Assembly: GCA_938040985.1 (NCBI GenBank)
Contig: CALHZD010000116.1
Coordinates: 1-31,622, forward strand
DNA: 31,622 bases
Direction: 5' to 3'
Origin: an uncultured Propionivibrio sp.
Lineage (GTDB): Bacteria; Pseudomonadota; Gammaproteobacteria; Burkholderiales; Rhodocyclaceae
Shown here: positions 9,691-16,607 of the stretch, in pieces
How the letters are laid out: each line of letters opens with the position of its first letter
Numbering within the stretch: the stretch's first letter is position 1
The notes under the pieces: model-generated
What the model saw: the letters and a program-made list of their open reading frames with translations, nothing else
Told to the model about the DNA's origin: nothing
Databases searched by the model: none
Position numbers and translations under genes: made by a program

Positions 9691-9803
9691 GCCCGGAGCT
9701 CCTTTATCCATGGGTATTTTCGAAGGGGCGCCCGGAACCCCTTGTAAACAGGGCATCTCCGGGTAGACGCTCTGAGATGCCCTATCCACGCGGGTTTCTG
9801 GGC
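9691..9803. repeat. Inverted pair of the CCC-N-GGG repeat family
   Basis: A forward unit at 9734-9759 (GGAACCC, CTTGTAAACA, GGGCATCTC) faces its inverted copy at 9774-9799 (GAGATGCCCTATCCACGCGGGTTTC). GGGCATCTC and GAGATGCCC are perfectly complementary, so the pair can form a stem of about 26 bp with few mismatches and a 14-base loop. A weaker half unit starts near 9692. The pair lies between two convergent genes and could stop transcription from both sides. Confidence 0.7.
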
Positions 9804-9823
9804 GGCGCTTCTGAGATGCCAAA

Positions 9824-9880
9824 ATAGCGGTTCGACTTTGCCAAAAGACAAGGCGGCGAGGCGCTTGCTTCCGTGCGGAT
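9824..9880 (+). repeat. Partial Correia-like element
   Basis: AATAGCGGTTCGACTTTGCC, then AAAAGACAAGGCGGCGAGGCG. The beginning repeats the terminal sequence of the element ending at 25525 on the other strand (TATAGCGGCTCGACTTTGCC). The ACAAGGCGGCGA-like core is shared with the full-length element at 10913-11020. The distal end and second terminal repeat are missing, so this is a remnant. It runs up to the stop codon of the gene at 9890; the right limit is approximate. Confidence 0.5.
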
Positions 9881-9889
9881 CGGTCTTGA

Positions 9890-10321
9890 CTACGCCGGAT
9901 TGCCCGTTCCGGGGAATGCGAGAAGGGATTCAATTCCCTGGAGCAGTTCGGGCAAGAAGGACTGATCCAGCCCGCAAAACCCCGTGATGGATGCGCCGTC
10001 AGGCGGCAATGGCTGGAAACGCCACTCGCCCAAGATTGCGCCTTGTTCAAGCATGCGCAAGATCAGCGCAAACCCAGGCTCAACGCCTTTTAACTCCGCG
10101 CGCTGCGCCGGCCGAAGCTGCGCTTGCATGGATTGAAGCTGCTGCTGAAAATTGCGTAACTCAGCGGGCATGACGCGCCATTGCCCTTCCGCCTGAAGGC
10201 CCGGCTCTGTCAGGCGGATGCGGACATCGATCCATTCAAGATACGGCCCGCCCGGTTTCTCGCGGTGCGCAGAAACGGGCGCCATTTGAAGCCGAAAGTC
10301 GGCTGTGTCAATGGTCAGCAT
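9890..10321 (-). CDS. WapI-like (possible immunity) protein, uncharacterised
   Basis: Encodes 143 residues, with no signal peptide. The order of motifs resembles the small WapI-type immunity family: an N-terminal MLTIDTADFRLQMAPV strand, WIDVRIRL, then an amphipathic helix ELRNFQQQLQSMQAQL, a strand EPGFALILRMLEQGAILGEWRFQP, and a C-terminal FCGLDQSFLPELLQGIESLLAFP in which the D-Q-[ST]-[FY]-L-P-E-L phrase is the most recognisable. In that family the proteins protect against WapA/Rhs-type toxins, but many members are orphans. No toxin gene is next to it here. The assignment rests on pattern memory and is moderate. The start ATG is preceded by an A-rich stretch without a clear ribosome-binding site. 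Confidence 0.55.
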   Translation of the reverse strand: MLTIDTADFRLQMAPVSAHREKPGGPYLEWIDVRIRLTEPGLQAEGQWRVMPAELRNFQQQLQSMQAQLRPAQRAELKGVEPGFALILRMLEQGAILGEWRFQPLPPDGASITGFCGLDQSFLPELLQGIESLLAFPGTGNPA

Positions 10322-10386
10322 TTTTTAATAGTGCATAAAATAGAGAACGCCCCAGTCGGGCGCAATATTCTGGTTTATGTTTTGTG

Positions 10387-10425
10387 ATGCCCGGAGCCCC
10401 TTTATTCACGTGCGCTTCAGGGCAT
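10387..10425. repeat. Single repeat unit / hairpin of the CCC-N-GGG family
   Basis: ATGCCCGGAGCCCCTTTATT and the complementary GGGCAT at 10420-10425 flank a degenerate unit. TTTATG follows on the plus strand. The wording (GCCCGGAGC, CTTTATYCA) matches the half unit at 9691-9710. It sits between two minus-strand genes. Confidence 0.45.
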
Positions 10426-10514
10426 TTTATGTTTTCTGTTTTGTTCGTAGAGGTTCGGAGCGCTTTTTTTATAGTCCCTCAGCCCTGCGGGCAGCTTCCC
10501 TTTTTTAGGGGAAC

Positions 10515-10560
10515 GAATAAATACCGCCCCCACTTCTCTTTAAAAAGGAGGCGGGGGCGG
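10515..10560 (-). terminator. Terminator of the PepSY gene
   Basis: Reading on the minus strand, CCGCCCCC (10560-10553) pairs with GGGGGCGG (10531-10524), with inner pairing of CTC and GAG around an A/T-rich loop. TATTTATT follows. It lies 25 bases beyond the stop codon of the PepSY gene. Confidence 0.6.
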
Positions 10561-10584
10561 CAAAGAAACCCGTTACACCTGCCG

Positions 10585-10893
10585 TCAGTCGTCGCGACGG
10601 TTGGAAAGCACCTTGCCGGTTTTGGCGTCGATAATGACTTCGTATTCCTGGCCGTTTTCATCGAACACTTCGACGTCGAAATGATCGCCCTTCCAGTCCT
10701 TGTCGAATTCGACATCCTTCACGCGGCCATTCTTCACGGCCTGCGCGGCGATTTCCGCCGCCTTGTCAAAGCTAATGTACTGGCTGCGGTTTTTCTCGTA
10801 GTGCCATTGGTCATTGTCGGCAAAGGCGGGCGCGGAAAGCGCCAGCAGCGAGCCGGCGCTGAGTGCGGCAAACAGGGTTTTGGTGATTTTCAT
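10585..10893 (-). CDS. Small periplasmic PepSY-domain protein
   Basis: A 102-residue exported protein. AAGGAG lies eight bases before the ATG. Residues 1-25 are a signal peptide ending APAFA. The mature part is a single PepSY domain: ISFDKAAEIAAQAVKNGRVKDVEFDKDWKGDHFDVEVFDENGQEYEVIIDAKTGKVL, read in two strand-helix halves, with the usual final D-A-K-T-G-K-V-L. PepSY domains are thought to bind or inhibit peptidases or act as small periplasmic adaptors; the partner here is unknown. The gene is the last before a terminator. Its upstream region is taken over by a Correia-like element whose end is only 19 bases from the start codon, so its promoter probably lies within or beyond that element. 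Confidence 0.9.
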   Translation of the reverse strand: MKITKTLFAALSAGSLLALSAPAFADNDQWHYEKNRSQYISFDKAAEIAAQAVKNGRVKDVEFDKDWKGDHFDVEVFDENGQEYEVIIDAKTGKVLSNRRDD

Positions 10894-10912
10894 GGCATGA
10901 ACTCCTTATGTG

Positions 10913-11020
10913 TATAGCGAATCAACTTAACTTTCGCGACGGCGTTGCGGTGCCTTGCCGTACTCCTTGTACTGCCTGCGGCTTGCCGCCTTGTATCGAA
11001 AATTAATTCAATCCGCTATA
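10913..11020 (-). mobile_element. Full-length Correia-like element (108 bp MITE)
   Basis: The element begins and ends with TATAGCG (10913-10919 and the complement at 11014-11020). The 26-base ends are inverted repeats with 19 matching positions. Read on the minus strand it starts TATAGCGGATTGAATTAA, and the interior has ACAAGGCGGCAAGCCGCAGG, CAGTACAAGGAGTACGGCAA and GGCACCGCAACGCCG. These correspond segment by segment to the interior of the neisserial Correia repeat-enclosed element. The 108-bp length also falls in the known short size class. Such elements are non-autonomous, insert at TA, and in Neisseria can supply promoters and RNase III or IHF sites. Confidence 0.8.
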
Positions 11021-11516
11021 GGTGTGGTTAAAAAGTTGGCAATGACTGGCGTGTGTTCCAGTGCGGCGCATTGTATCGGCGAAGAATTAGGTGCGCGTTA
11101 GGCCGCGCGGCGATGTTCGATTCATCGGTATATGGCGCTGTCGTGCCATCGGGCTGTCGTAATGGGGCGAAAAACTTCATTGCTTTTCTGCGTTTCATGA
11201 ACCATCTGGTCGGCTTCTGCGGAAGAGATAAAAATTGGCGGCTGGACGGCGCGCCAATGCGTGGGAGAACCGCGTGCGTTATCCCTCATCGGTTTCCGGG
11301 CGGATCCGGGTCGGTACAGGCTATTGCCGACTTACGTGCGGAGCCGCGCCTGGCGCGTCGTTTCAGCCGATGTTCCTCCGCGCAACAGGCGGGGGAGCGT
11401 GTTGCGGCTGGAAAACCGAAGCGGAATGCTTAAGTCCGGCATCGGCAGGAAGGCCAACCCGTCGATAAGCAGGCTGTTAAAATCGCCCGATTCCCTGTAG
11501 TGAAAAAGTCCTTGTT
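11021..11516. other. Intergenic region without a recognised gene
   Basis: About 500 bases separate the Correia-like element from ilvA. Open frames of up to 126 codons exist here, but their translations are rich in arginine, cysteine and tryptophan, overlap in all three frames, resemble no family I know and lack ribosome-binding sites. I see no leader peptide rich in isoleucine, valine or leucine and no clear attenuator before ilvA. Confidence 0.5.
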
Positions 11517-13031
11517 ATGGCTACCGATTATCTCGAAAAAATTCTCAATGCACAGATCTACGATGTCGCGATAGAAACACCGCTCGATCCTGCCCCCAAC
11601 CTCTCGGCGCGTATCGGCAATACCGTGCTCATCAAACGCGAAGACATGCAGCCGGTGTTCTCGTTCAAGCTGCGCGGCGCGTACAACAAACTGGCCAAAC
11701 TTTCGTCGGAAAGGCGCAAACGCGGCGTTATCTGCGCCTCAGCCGGGAACCATGCGCAGGGGGTGGCGCTCTCGGCGGCGAAAATCGGCTGCCGTGCGGT
11801 GATCGTTATGCCGACGACGACGCCGGCGATCAAGGTCGATGCGGTCAGAAGCCGGGGCGGCGAAGTTGTGCTGGCCGGCGATACGTATGATGCCGCGTAT
11901 GCCCATGCCCGCGAACTGGAGAAGCAGGAAAAACTCACCTTTGTGCATCCTTTCGACGATCCGGAGGTGATCGCCGGACAGGGCACCATTGGCATGGAAA
12001 TCCTGCGTCAGCGCCCCCAGCCGATTTATGCCGTTTTCTGCCCTATCGGCGGCGGCGGGTTGATTGCCGGCGTAGCGGCCTACATCAAACGGTTGCGCCC
12101 GGATATCCGGGTGATCGGCGTTGAAACGCGCGATGCCGACGCGATGAAGCGTTCGCTTGAAACGGGCAAGCGCGTGCGTCTCGAACATGTCGGCCTGTTC
12201 GCCGACGGCACGGCAGTCAGGTATGTGGGCGAAGAGACTTTCCGCCTGTGTCAGCAGTATGTCGACGAGGTGATTCTGGTCGATACCGATGCCATCTGCG
12301 CGGCGATCAAGGATGTTTTTGAGGACACGCGTTCAATTCTTGAACCTTCCGGCGCGCTGGCGATCGCCGGCGCCAAGGCCTATGCCGCGCGCAACCGTCT
12401 GAAAGATAAAACGCTGGTTGCCGTCGCCTCCGGCGCCAACATGAATTTCGACCGTCTGCGCTTCGTCGCCGAGCGCGCCGAAATCGGCGAACAGCGCGAA
12501 GCCGTATTTGCCGTCACCCTCCCTGAGCAGCCCGGCAGCTACAAAAAATTCATGAACCTGATCGGCGCCCGCAACATCACCGAATTCAACTATCGCTATA
12601 ACGACGCCCGGGAAGCGCAGGTATTCGTCGGCATCCAGGTCGCTTCGCGCGCCGAGTCGCTCAGGCTGGCCGAGCAGTTGCGGCGCAATGGCTATGCAGC
12701 GCTCGATCTGACCGATGACGAAATGGCCAAACTGCATATCCGCCATCTGGTGGGCGGCCATGCTCCGCAGGTCGACAACGAGATCCTCTACCGTTTTGAA
12801 TTTCCCGAACGGCCAGGCGCGCTGATGAATTTCCTCTCCCGCATGAGTGCGGGGTGGAATATCAGCCTCTTCCATTACCGCAATCACGGCGCCGATACGG
12901 GGCGCGTCCTCGTCGGTATGCAGGTGCCGCCGGGCGAGATGAAGACATTCCGCGAATTCCTCAAGCAGCTTGGCTACGCGCACTGGAACGAAACGGACAA
13001 CCCCGCTTATCGCCTTTTCCTTGGTAAATGA
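11517..13031 (+). CDS. ilvA: Biosynthetic threonine ammonia-lyase
   Basis: Encodes 504 residues, the usual length of the biosynthetic, two-ACT-domain form. It converts L-threonine to 2-oxobutanoate and ammonia, the first step towards isoleucine, in the cytoplasm. The PLP domain covers about 1-320: the Schiff-base lysine is K51 in FSFKLRGAYNK, the substrate loop is SAGNHAQG (75-82), and the phosphate loop is GGGGLIAG (178-185). Two C-terminal ACT-like regulatory domains follow. They begin near 333 (AVFAVTLPEQPGSYKKFM) and 428 (YRFEFPERPGALMNFL), implying feedback control by isoleucine and valine. The ATG start gives the family N-terminus; the ribosome-binding site is weak. cysK follows 143 bases later on the same strand. 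Confidence 0.96.
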   Translation: MATDYLEKILNAQIYDVAIETPLDPAPNLSARIGNTVLIKREDMQPVFSFKLRGAYNKLAKLSSERRKRGVICASAGNHAQGVALSAAKIGCRAVIVMPTTTPAIKVDAVRSRGGEVVLAGDTYDAAYAHARELEKQEKLTFVHPFDDPEVIAGQGTIGMEILRQRPQPIYAVFCPIGGGGLIAGVAAYIKRLRPDIRVIGVETRDADAMKRSLETGKRVRLEHVGLFADGTAVRYVGEETFRLCQQYVDEVILVDTDAICAAIKDVFEDTRSILEPSGALAIAGAKAYAARNRLKDKTLVAVASGANMNFDRLRFVAERAEIGEQREAVFAVTLPEQPGSYKKFMNLIGARNITEFNYRYNDAREAQVFVGIQVASRAESLRLAEQLRRNGYAALDLTDDEMAKLHIRHLVGGHAPQVDNEILYRFEFPERPGALMNFLSRMSAGWNISLFHYRNHGADTGRVLVGMQVPPGEMKTFREFLKQLGYAHWNETDNPAYRLFLGK

Positions 13032-13113
13032 GCAAATATAGGTTATCCGGTTATAAGCAATAAACCAAAGCGTCTTTGTCTGGGACGGCAGGTCGGTTAC
13101 ATTGCCTCTGGCG

Positions 13114-13129
13114 CCGCAGAATTCTGCGG
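13114..13129. promoter_or_regulatory. Perfect 16-bp palindrome upstream of cysK
   Basis: CCGCAGAATTCTGCGG is a perfect palindrome centred about 53 bases before the cysK start codon. It could be an operator for a dimeric regulator or a small hairpin. It is not followed by a U-tract, so it is not an intrinsic terminator for ilvA. No specific regulator can be named. Confidence 0.4.
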
Positions 13130-13174
13130 AACTTGAACCCTTCTGGATGATTAAAGCGTAAAGGAGAAACCCGC

Positions 13175-14113
13175 ATGTCCCTAAAAATTGCCAACAACGT
13201 GACCGAGCTGATCGGTCATACGCCGCTGGTCAGGTTGAATCGCCTGACGGCCGGAGTCCGCGGTACGGTCGCCGTCAAGCTCGAATTTTTCAATCCTGCG
13301 CACAGTGTCAAGGATCGCATCGCGGCGGCGATGATTGATGCGGCGCTGGCGGAGGGCAAGATCGGCCCCGATACCGTCGTGCTGGAGCCGACTTCGGGCA
13401 ATACCGGCATCGGCCTGGCGATGATCTGCGCCGCGCGCGGTATCAAGAGCTGCTTCGTCATGCCGGAGACGATGAGCCGTGAGCGCCGCCTGCTGCTCAA
13501 GGCGTATGGCGCCGAACTTGTTCTGACGCCCGGTCCCGAAGGCATGGGCGGGGCGATCAGTCGCGCGCGGGAAATGGCGGCCGCCGATCCGCGTTACTTC
13601 ATTCCCCAGCAGTTCGAGAACCCAGCCAACCCGGCCATTCACCGGGCAAGCACCGCCGAAGAGATTTGGCGTGATACCGATGGCCAGGTCGATATTTTCG
13701 TTGCCGGCGTCGGTACCGGCGGCACGATTACGGGCGTCGGCGAAGTGCTCAAGGCGCGCAAACCGTCAGTGCAGGTCATCGCTGTCGAACCGGACGCTTC
13801 GCCCGTACTCTCCGGCGGGCAGAAGGGGCCGCACCCGATTCAGGGCATCGGCGCGGGTTTCATTCCCGCCGTGCTCAATGTCAAAATTTACGACGAAGTG
13901 ATTCGGGTCAAGGCGGAGGATGCCTTTACCACGGCGCGTCGTATGGCCAGCGAAGAAGGCATTCTGGTCGGCATCTCGTCAGGAGCGGCCGTCTGGGCGG
14001 CTTTGCAGGTCGCCGCCAGGCCGCAGAACGAAGGCAAGCTGACCGTCGTGATCATTCCGTCGTTTGGCGAGCGTTATCTCTCCACGCCGTTATTTGCCGA
14101 TCTGGACGCTTAA
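13175..14113 (+). CDS. cysK: Cysteine synthase (O-acetylserine sulfhydrylase)
   Basis: Encodes 312 residues, normal for CysK. It makes L-cysteine and acetate from O-acetyl-L-serine and sulfide. AAAGGAG is eight bases upstream of the ATG. Visible motifs are the PLP lysine K46 in NPAHSVKDR, the substrate-binding loop TSGNTG (73-78), the PLP-phosphate loop GTGGT (180-184), and the C-terminal VGISSGAAVWAAL with PSFGERYLST. The length and the family order favour CysK over the longer cystathionine beta-synthase. Some relatives (CysM) use thiosulfate; the residues visible do not separate these with certainty. The stop codon is seven bases before the patB start, so the two genes form an operon that pairs cysteine synthesis with C-S bond cleavage. 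Confidence 0.95.
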   Translation: MSLKIANNVTELIGHTPLVRLNRLTAGVRGTVAVKLEFFNPAHSVKDRIAAAMIDAALAEGKIGPDTVVLEPTSGNTGIGLAMICAARGIKSCFVMPETMSRERRLLLKAYGAELVLTPGPEGMGGAISRAREMAAADPRYFIPQQFENPANPAIHRASTAEEIWRDTDGQVDIFVAGVGTGGTITGVGEVLKARKPSVQVIAVEPDASPVLSGGQKGPHPIQGIGAGFIPAVLNVKIYDEVIRVKAEDAFTTARRMASEEGILVGISSGAAVWAALQVAARPQNEGKLTVVIIPSFGERYLSTPLFADLDA

Positions 14114-14120
14114 AATCACG

Positions 14121-15299
14121 ATGACTACCGTATCCGGGCCGCGGGCCACTGCAACCGTTTTCGATTTTGAACGCCACATCGACCGCCGCGGCGGCGATTC
14201 GCTTAAATGGAACCGTTATGCCGGGCGCGATGTGTTGCCGCTCTGGGTAGCGGACATGGATTTCGCCGCCCCGCCCGCCGTGCTTGACGCACTGCGCCGG
14301 CGTATCGACCAGGGCGTGCTCGGCTACGCCAAGCCGTGGCCGTCGCTGATCGAAGCGACGCTGGCGCACCTGAACCGGCAATACGGCTGGTCGGTCGATC
14401 CCGACTGGCTGGTCTGGCTGCCCGGCGTTGTGCCGGGGCTGAGCCTGGCGTGCCGCGCGGTTGCCGGCGAAGTCATCACCGCGACGCCGATTTATCCGCC
14501 ATTTCTTGCCGTGCCGGGAAGTTCCGGCCGCGTCCTGCATACGGCCGGCCTGCGCCTGCAAGACGACGCGGGCGGCAGCGCCTGGCATTGGGACTGGGCG
14601 GCGCTGGAAGCGGCCGTGACGCCCGCGACCCGTTTGCTGCTCCTCTGCCACCCGCACAACCCGGTCGGGCGGGTCTGGCGCGCCGACGAACTGGCAAAGC
14701 TGGCCGAATTCTGCCAGCGCCACGATCTATACGTCTGTTCGGATGAAATTCACTGTGATCTGATTCTTGACGCGGATACACGGCACACGCCGCTGGCGCT
14801 GGCGCATCCGGAACTGGCTTCCCGCTGCATGACGCTGATGGCACCCTCCAAAACGTACAACATTCCGGGGCTGGGCTGCTCGTTCGCCGTTATTCAGGAT
14901 CCGGCGCTGCGCGCGCGTTTTGCCGAGGCCATGCACGGCATCGTGCCGGATGTGAACGTGCTGGGGCTGGTTGCCGCCGAAGCCGCGTACCGCGAAGGCG
15001 AGCCGTGGCGGCGGGCGGCGCTCGATATCCTGCGCGCCCGACGCGATCGTGTCGAACAGGCGATTGCCGCCATCACCGGATTGTCCACCACGCACGTTGA
15101 GGCGACCTACCTGGCCTGGATCGACGCGCGCGGCCTGAAGGTCCCCGACCCCGCAGAATTTTTTGAGCAAGCGGGGGTCGGGCTTTCGAACGGCGCGGAT
15201 TTCGGCGCCCCCGGCTGGGTGCGGCTCAACTTCGCCTGCACGGCGGAAACGCTGGAAAGCGCGCTCGCCCGCATCCGGCGCGCCTGCGAACGGCTCTAG
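14121..15299 (+). CDS. patB: PatB/MalY-type pyridoxal-phosphate C-S lyase
   Basis: Encodes 392 residues in the type I aminotransferase fold, of the MalY/PatB cystathionine beta-lyase subgroup. The start is the ATG at 14121, seven bases after cysK; an upstream in-frame ATG lies inside cysK. The N-terminal block FDFERHIDRRGGDSLKWNRY and LPLWVADMDFAAPPAV is the subgroup hallmark. Further on are LCHPHNPVGRVW, SDEIHCDLILD, and APSKTYNIPGLGCSFAVI with the PLP lysine K244. The C-terminal arginine region is GWVRLNFACT. Members cleave cystathionine to homocysteine, pyruvate and ammonia, or cysteine to sulfide and pyruvate. With cysK beside it, either the transsulfuration or the desulfhydration role is possible. 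An inverted repeat follows the stop codon. Confidence 0.9.
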   Translation: MTTVSGPRATATVFDFERHIDRRGGDSLKWNRYAGRDVLPLWVADMDFAAPPAVLDALRRRIDQGVLGYAKPWPSLIEATLAHLNRQYGWSVDPDWLVWLPGVVPGLSLACRAVAGEVITATPIYPPFLAVPGSSGRVLHTAGLRLQDDAGGSAWHWDWAALEAAVTPATRLLLLCHPHNPVGRVWRADELAKLAEFCQRHDLYVCSDEIHCDLILDADTRHTPLALAHPELASRCMTLMAPSKTYNIPGLGCSFAVIQDPALRARFAEAMHGIVPDVNVLGLVAAEAAYREGEPWRRAALDILRARRDRVEQAIAAITGLSTTHVEATYLAWIDARGLKVPDPAEFFEQAGVGLSNGADFGAPGWVRLNFACTAETLESALARIRRACERL

Positions 15300-15310
15300 C
15301 CGGCTGCCCG

Positions 15311-15383
15311 CAAACCCGCGTGGATAGGGCGTTTGCAGGCAGGGCGCTCGGAGATGCCCTATCCACGCGGGTTCCGGAGCGCC
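15311..15383. repeat. 18-bp inverted repeat of the dispersed family, bidirectional terminator
   Basis: AACCCGCGTGGATAGGGC (15313-15330) and its exact inverse GCCCTATCCACGCGGGTT (15356-15373) enclose 25 bases. The same right half occurs at 9779-9797. It lies exactly between the convergent genes patB and the 2-hydroxyacid dehydrogenase (stops at 15299 and 15399), so a role as a two-way terminator is likely even without a U-tract. Confidence 0.75.
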
Positions 15384-15398
15384 CCCCGACATACGCTC

Positions 15399-16364
15399 TC
15401 AAAAGCGGTTGGCCTGGATGTAGTTTTTACCGCCGGTGAGGAATTCGATCAGATTGGTGACGGCGCAGAGCGCCTGTCGTTCAACGCTTTCAAAAGTACG
15501 GCTGCCGATGTGCGGCGTTATCAGAATCGAGTCGATTTCCTGGAACGGATGGCCGGGGCGTATCGGTTCTTCCGCAAGGACATCGGCGCCATAGCCGGCC
15601 AGTTGGCCGCTCCGGCAGGCGGCGGCTACATCGGCTTCGACGATCAGCCCGCCACGTGCCGTATTGATGAGATAGGCCCCTTTTTTCATGATGGCCAGCG
15701 TGCGCGCGTTGATAAAGCCGCGTGTGGTGTCATTCAATGGCATGTGCAGGGAAACGATATCGGCGTCGGCCAGGACGGCTTCAGGCGCGGCCTGACGAAT
15801 CACATCGAATTGCGTCTGCCAGTCCTCCGGCCAATGCGGGCTGTAGGCGATGCAGCGCATGCCAAAAGCCTGGGCGCGTTTGGCGACTTCCCGGCCGATG
15901 CGGCCCAGACCAAGAATGCCCAAGGTTTTATCCATGAGTTCGTGGCCGGTATGTCGCGTCCAATGGCCAGCCTTGACGGCACGGGCGTGCGGCCAGAATG
16001 CCTTGACCAAGGCAATCATCAGGCCGATCGTGTGTTCAGCGACCGTGGTGTGATTGACGCCGGGCGTAAATAGTACGGGAATGGATCGCTGCGTCGCATG
16101 GGCGATATCGATCGAATCCAGGCCGATGCCGTATTTGGCGATGACTTTCAGCCGGTCGCCGGCGGCGTCGATGACGCGGGCAGTGATTTGGTCATCGCCA
16201 TTGAGAAAGCCGTCAAATGGCCCCTGCTCGGCGATAAGTGCCAGCATCTGAGCTTCATTGAGCGGGCCGCGCGCCGGGACGATCGTAAAACCGCTGCTTG
16301 CCAGCAGTGCATGGTGTGCACCGGAGGTGTCTTGAAAACTCGTCGTCGTTAACAAAATTTTCAT
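15399..16364 (-). CDS. D-2-hydroxyacid dehydrogenase (NAD-dependent, SerA-like)
   Basis: Encodes 321 residues of the D-isomer-specific 2-hydroxyacid dehydrogenase family. It is shorter than SerA and has no ACT domain. The catalytic domain is split around the Rossmann fold: GLGRIG (152-157) binds the dinucleotide, and the catalytic trio is R237 (NTARGGLI), E266 (AEEP) and H285 (TPHIGS). The substrate loop AKYGIGLDSID (76-86) resembles phosphoglycerate dehydrogenase and hydroxypyruvate/glyoxylate reductase relatives. It would interconvert a 2-hydroxyacid and a 2-oxoacid in the cytoplasm. The gene is divergent from a TRAP transporter with 243 bases between start codons. That arrangement suggests the transporter brings in its substrate or a precursor. 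Confidence 0.9.
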   Translation of the reverse strand: MKILLTTTSFQDTSGAHHALLASSGFTIVPARGPLNEAQMLALIAEQGPFDGFLNGDDQITARVIDAAGDRLKVIAKYGIGLDSIDIAHATQRSIPVLFTPGVNHTTVAEHTIGLMIALVKAFWPHARAVKAGHWTRHTGHELMDKTLGILGLGRIGREVAKRAQAFGMRCIAYSPHWPEDWQTQFDVIRQAAPEAVLADADIVSLHMPLNDTTRGFINARTLAIMKKGAYLINTARGGLIVEADVAAACRSGQLAGYGADVLAEEPIRPGHPFQEIDSILITPHIGSRTFESVERQALCAVTNLIEFLTGGKNYIQANRF

Positions 16365-16433
16365 GGCCTGGGAATGTGGTGATATTCGTCGGGTAAAACA
16401 AGGGGGATTGACTGTTTTTACGGGCGCGAGTGG

Positions 16434-16461
16434 TTGTCGCGGGTCAAGGCAATGCTATACA
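16434..16461 (+). promoter_or_regulatory. Candidate sigma-70 promoter for the TRAP operon
   Basis: TTGTCG (16434-16439) and TATACA (16456-16461) with a 16-base spacer. The transcript would carry a leader of about 140 bases with a 6-bp hairpin, CCTTGC/GCAAGG (16536-16555), before the AAGAAAGGA ribosome-binding site of dctP. Confidence 0.45.
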
Positions 16462-16607
16462 CTGCATCCTATCATGTCGCCCGCCCGCTCCCTTTCCGGT
16501 TCCTTGCCGGTTGCGGAAAACTGGGGGTGTGTGCGCCTTGCGAAAAGCCGCAAGGAGGCGACAATCGACCCGTGGATTTCATCAGTCAAATAAAGAAAGG
16601 ATATGCC

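Noticed and set aside
11053..11433. Protein-coding gene of 126 codons before ilvA
   Set aside because: Three frames are open at once, the composition is unlike the real genes here, and no ribosome-binding site or family resemblance is seen.
16536..16555. Riboswitch in the dctP leader
   Set aside because: Only a single 6-bp hairpin is visible, with none of the conserved sequence blocks of a known riboswitch class.
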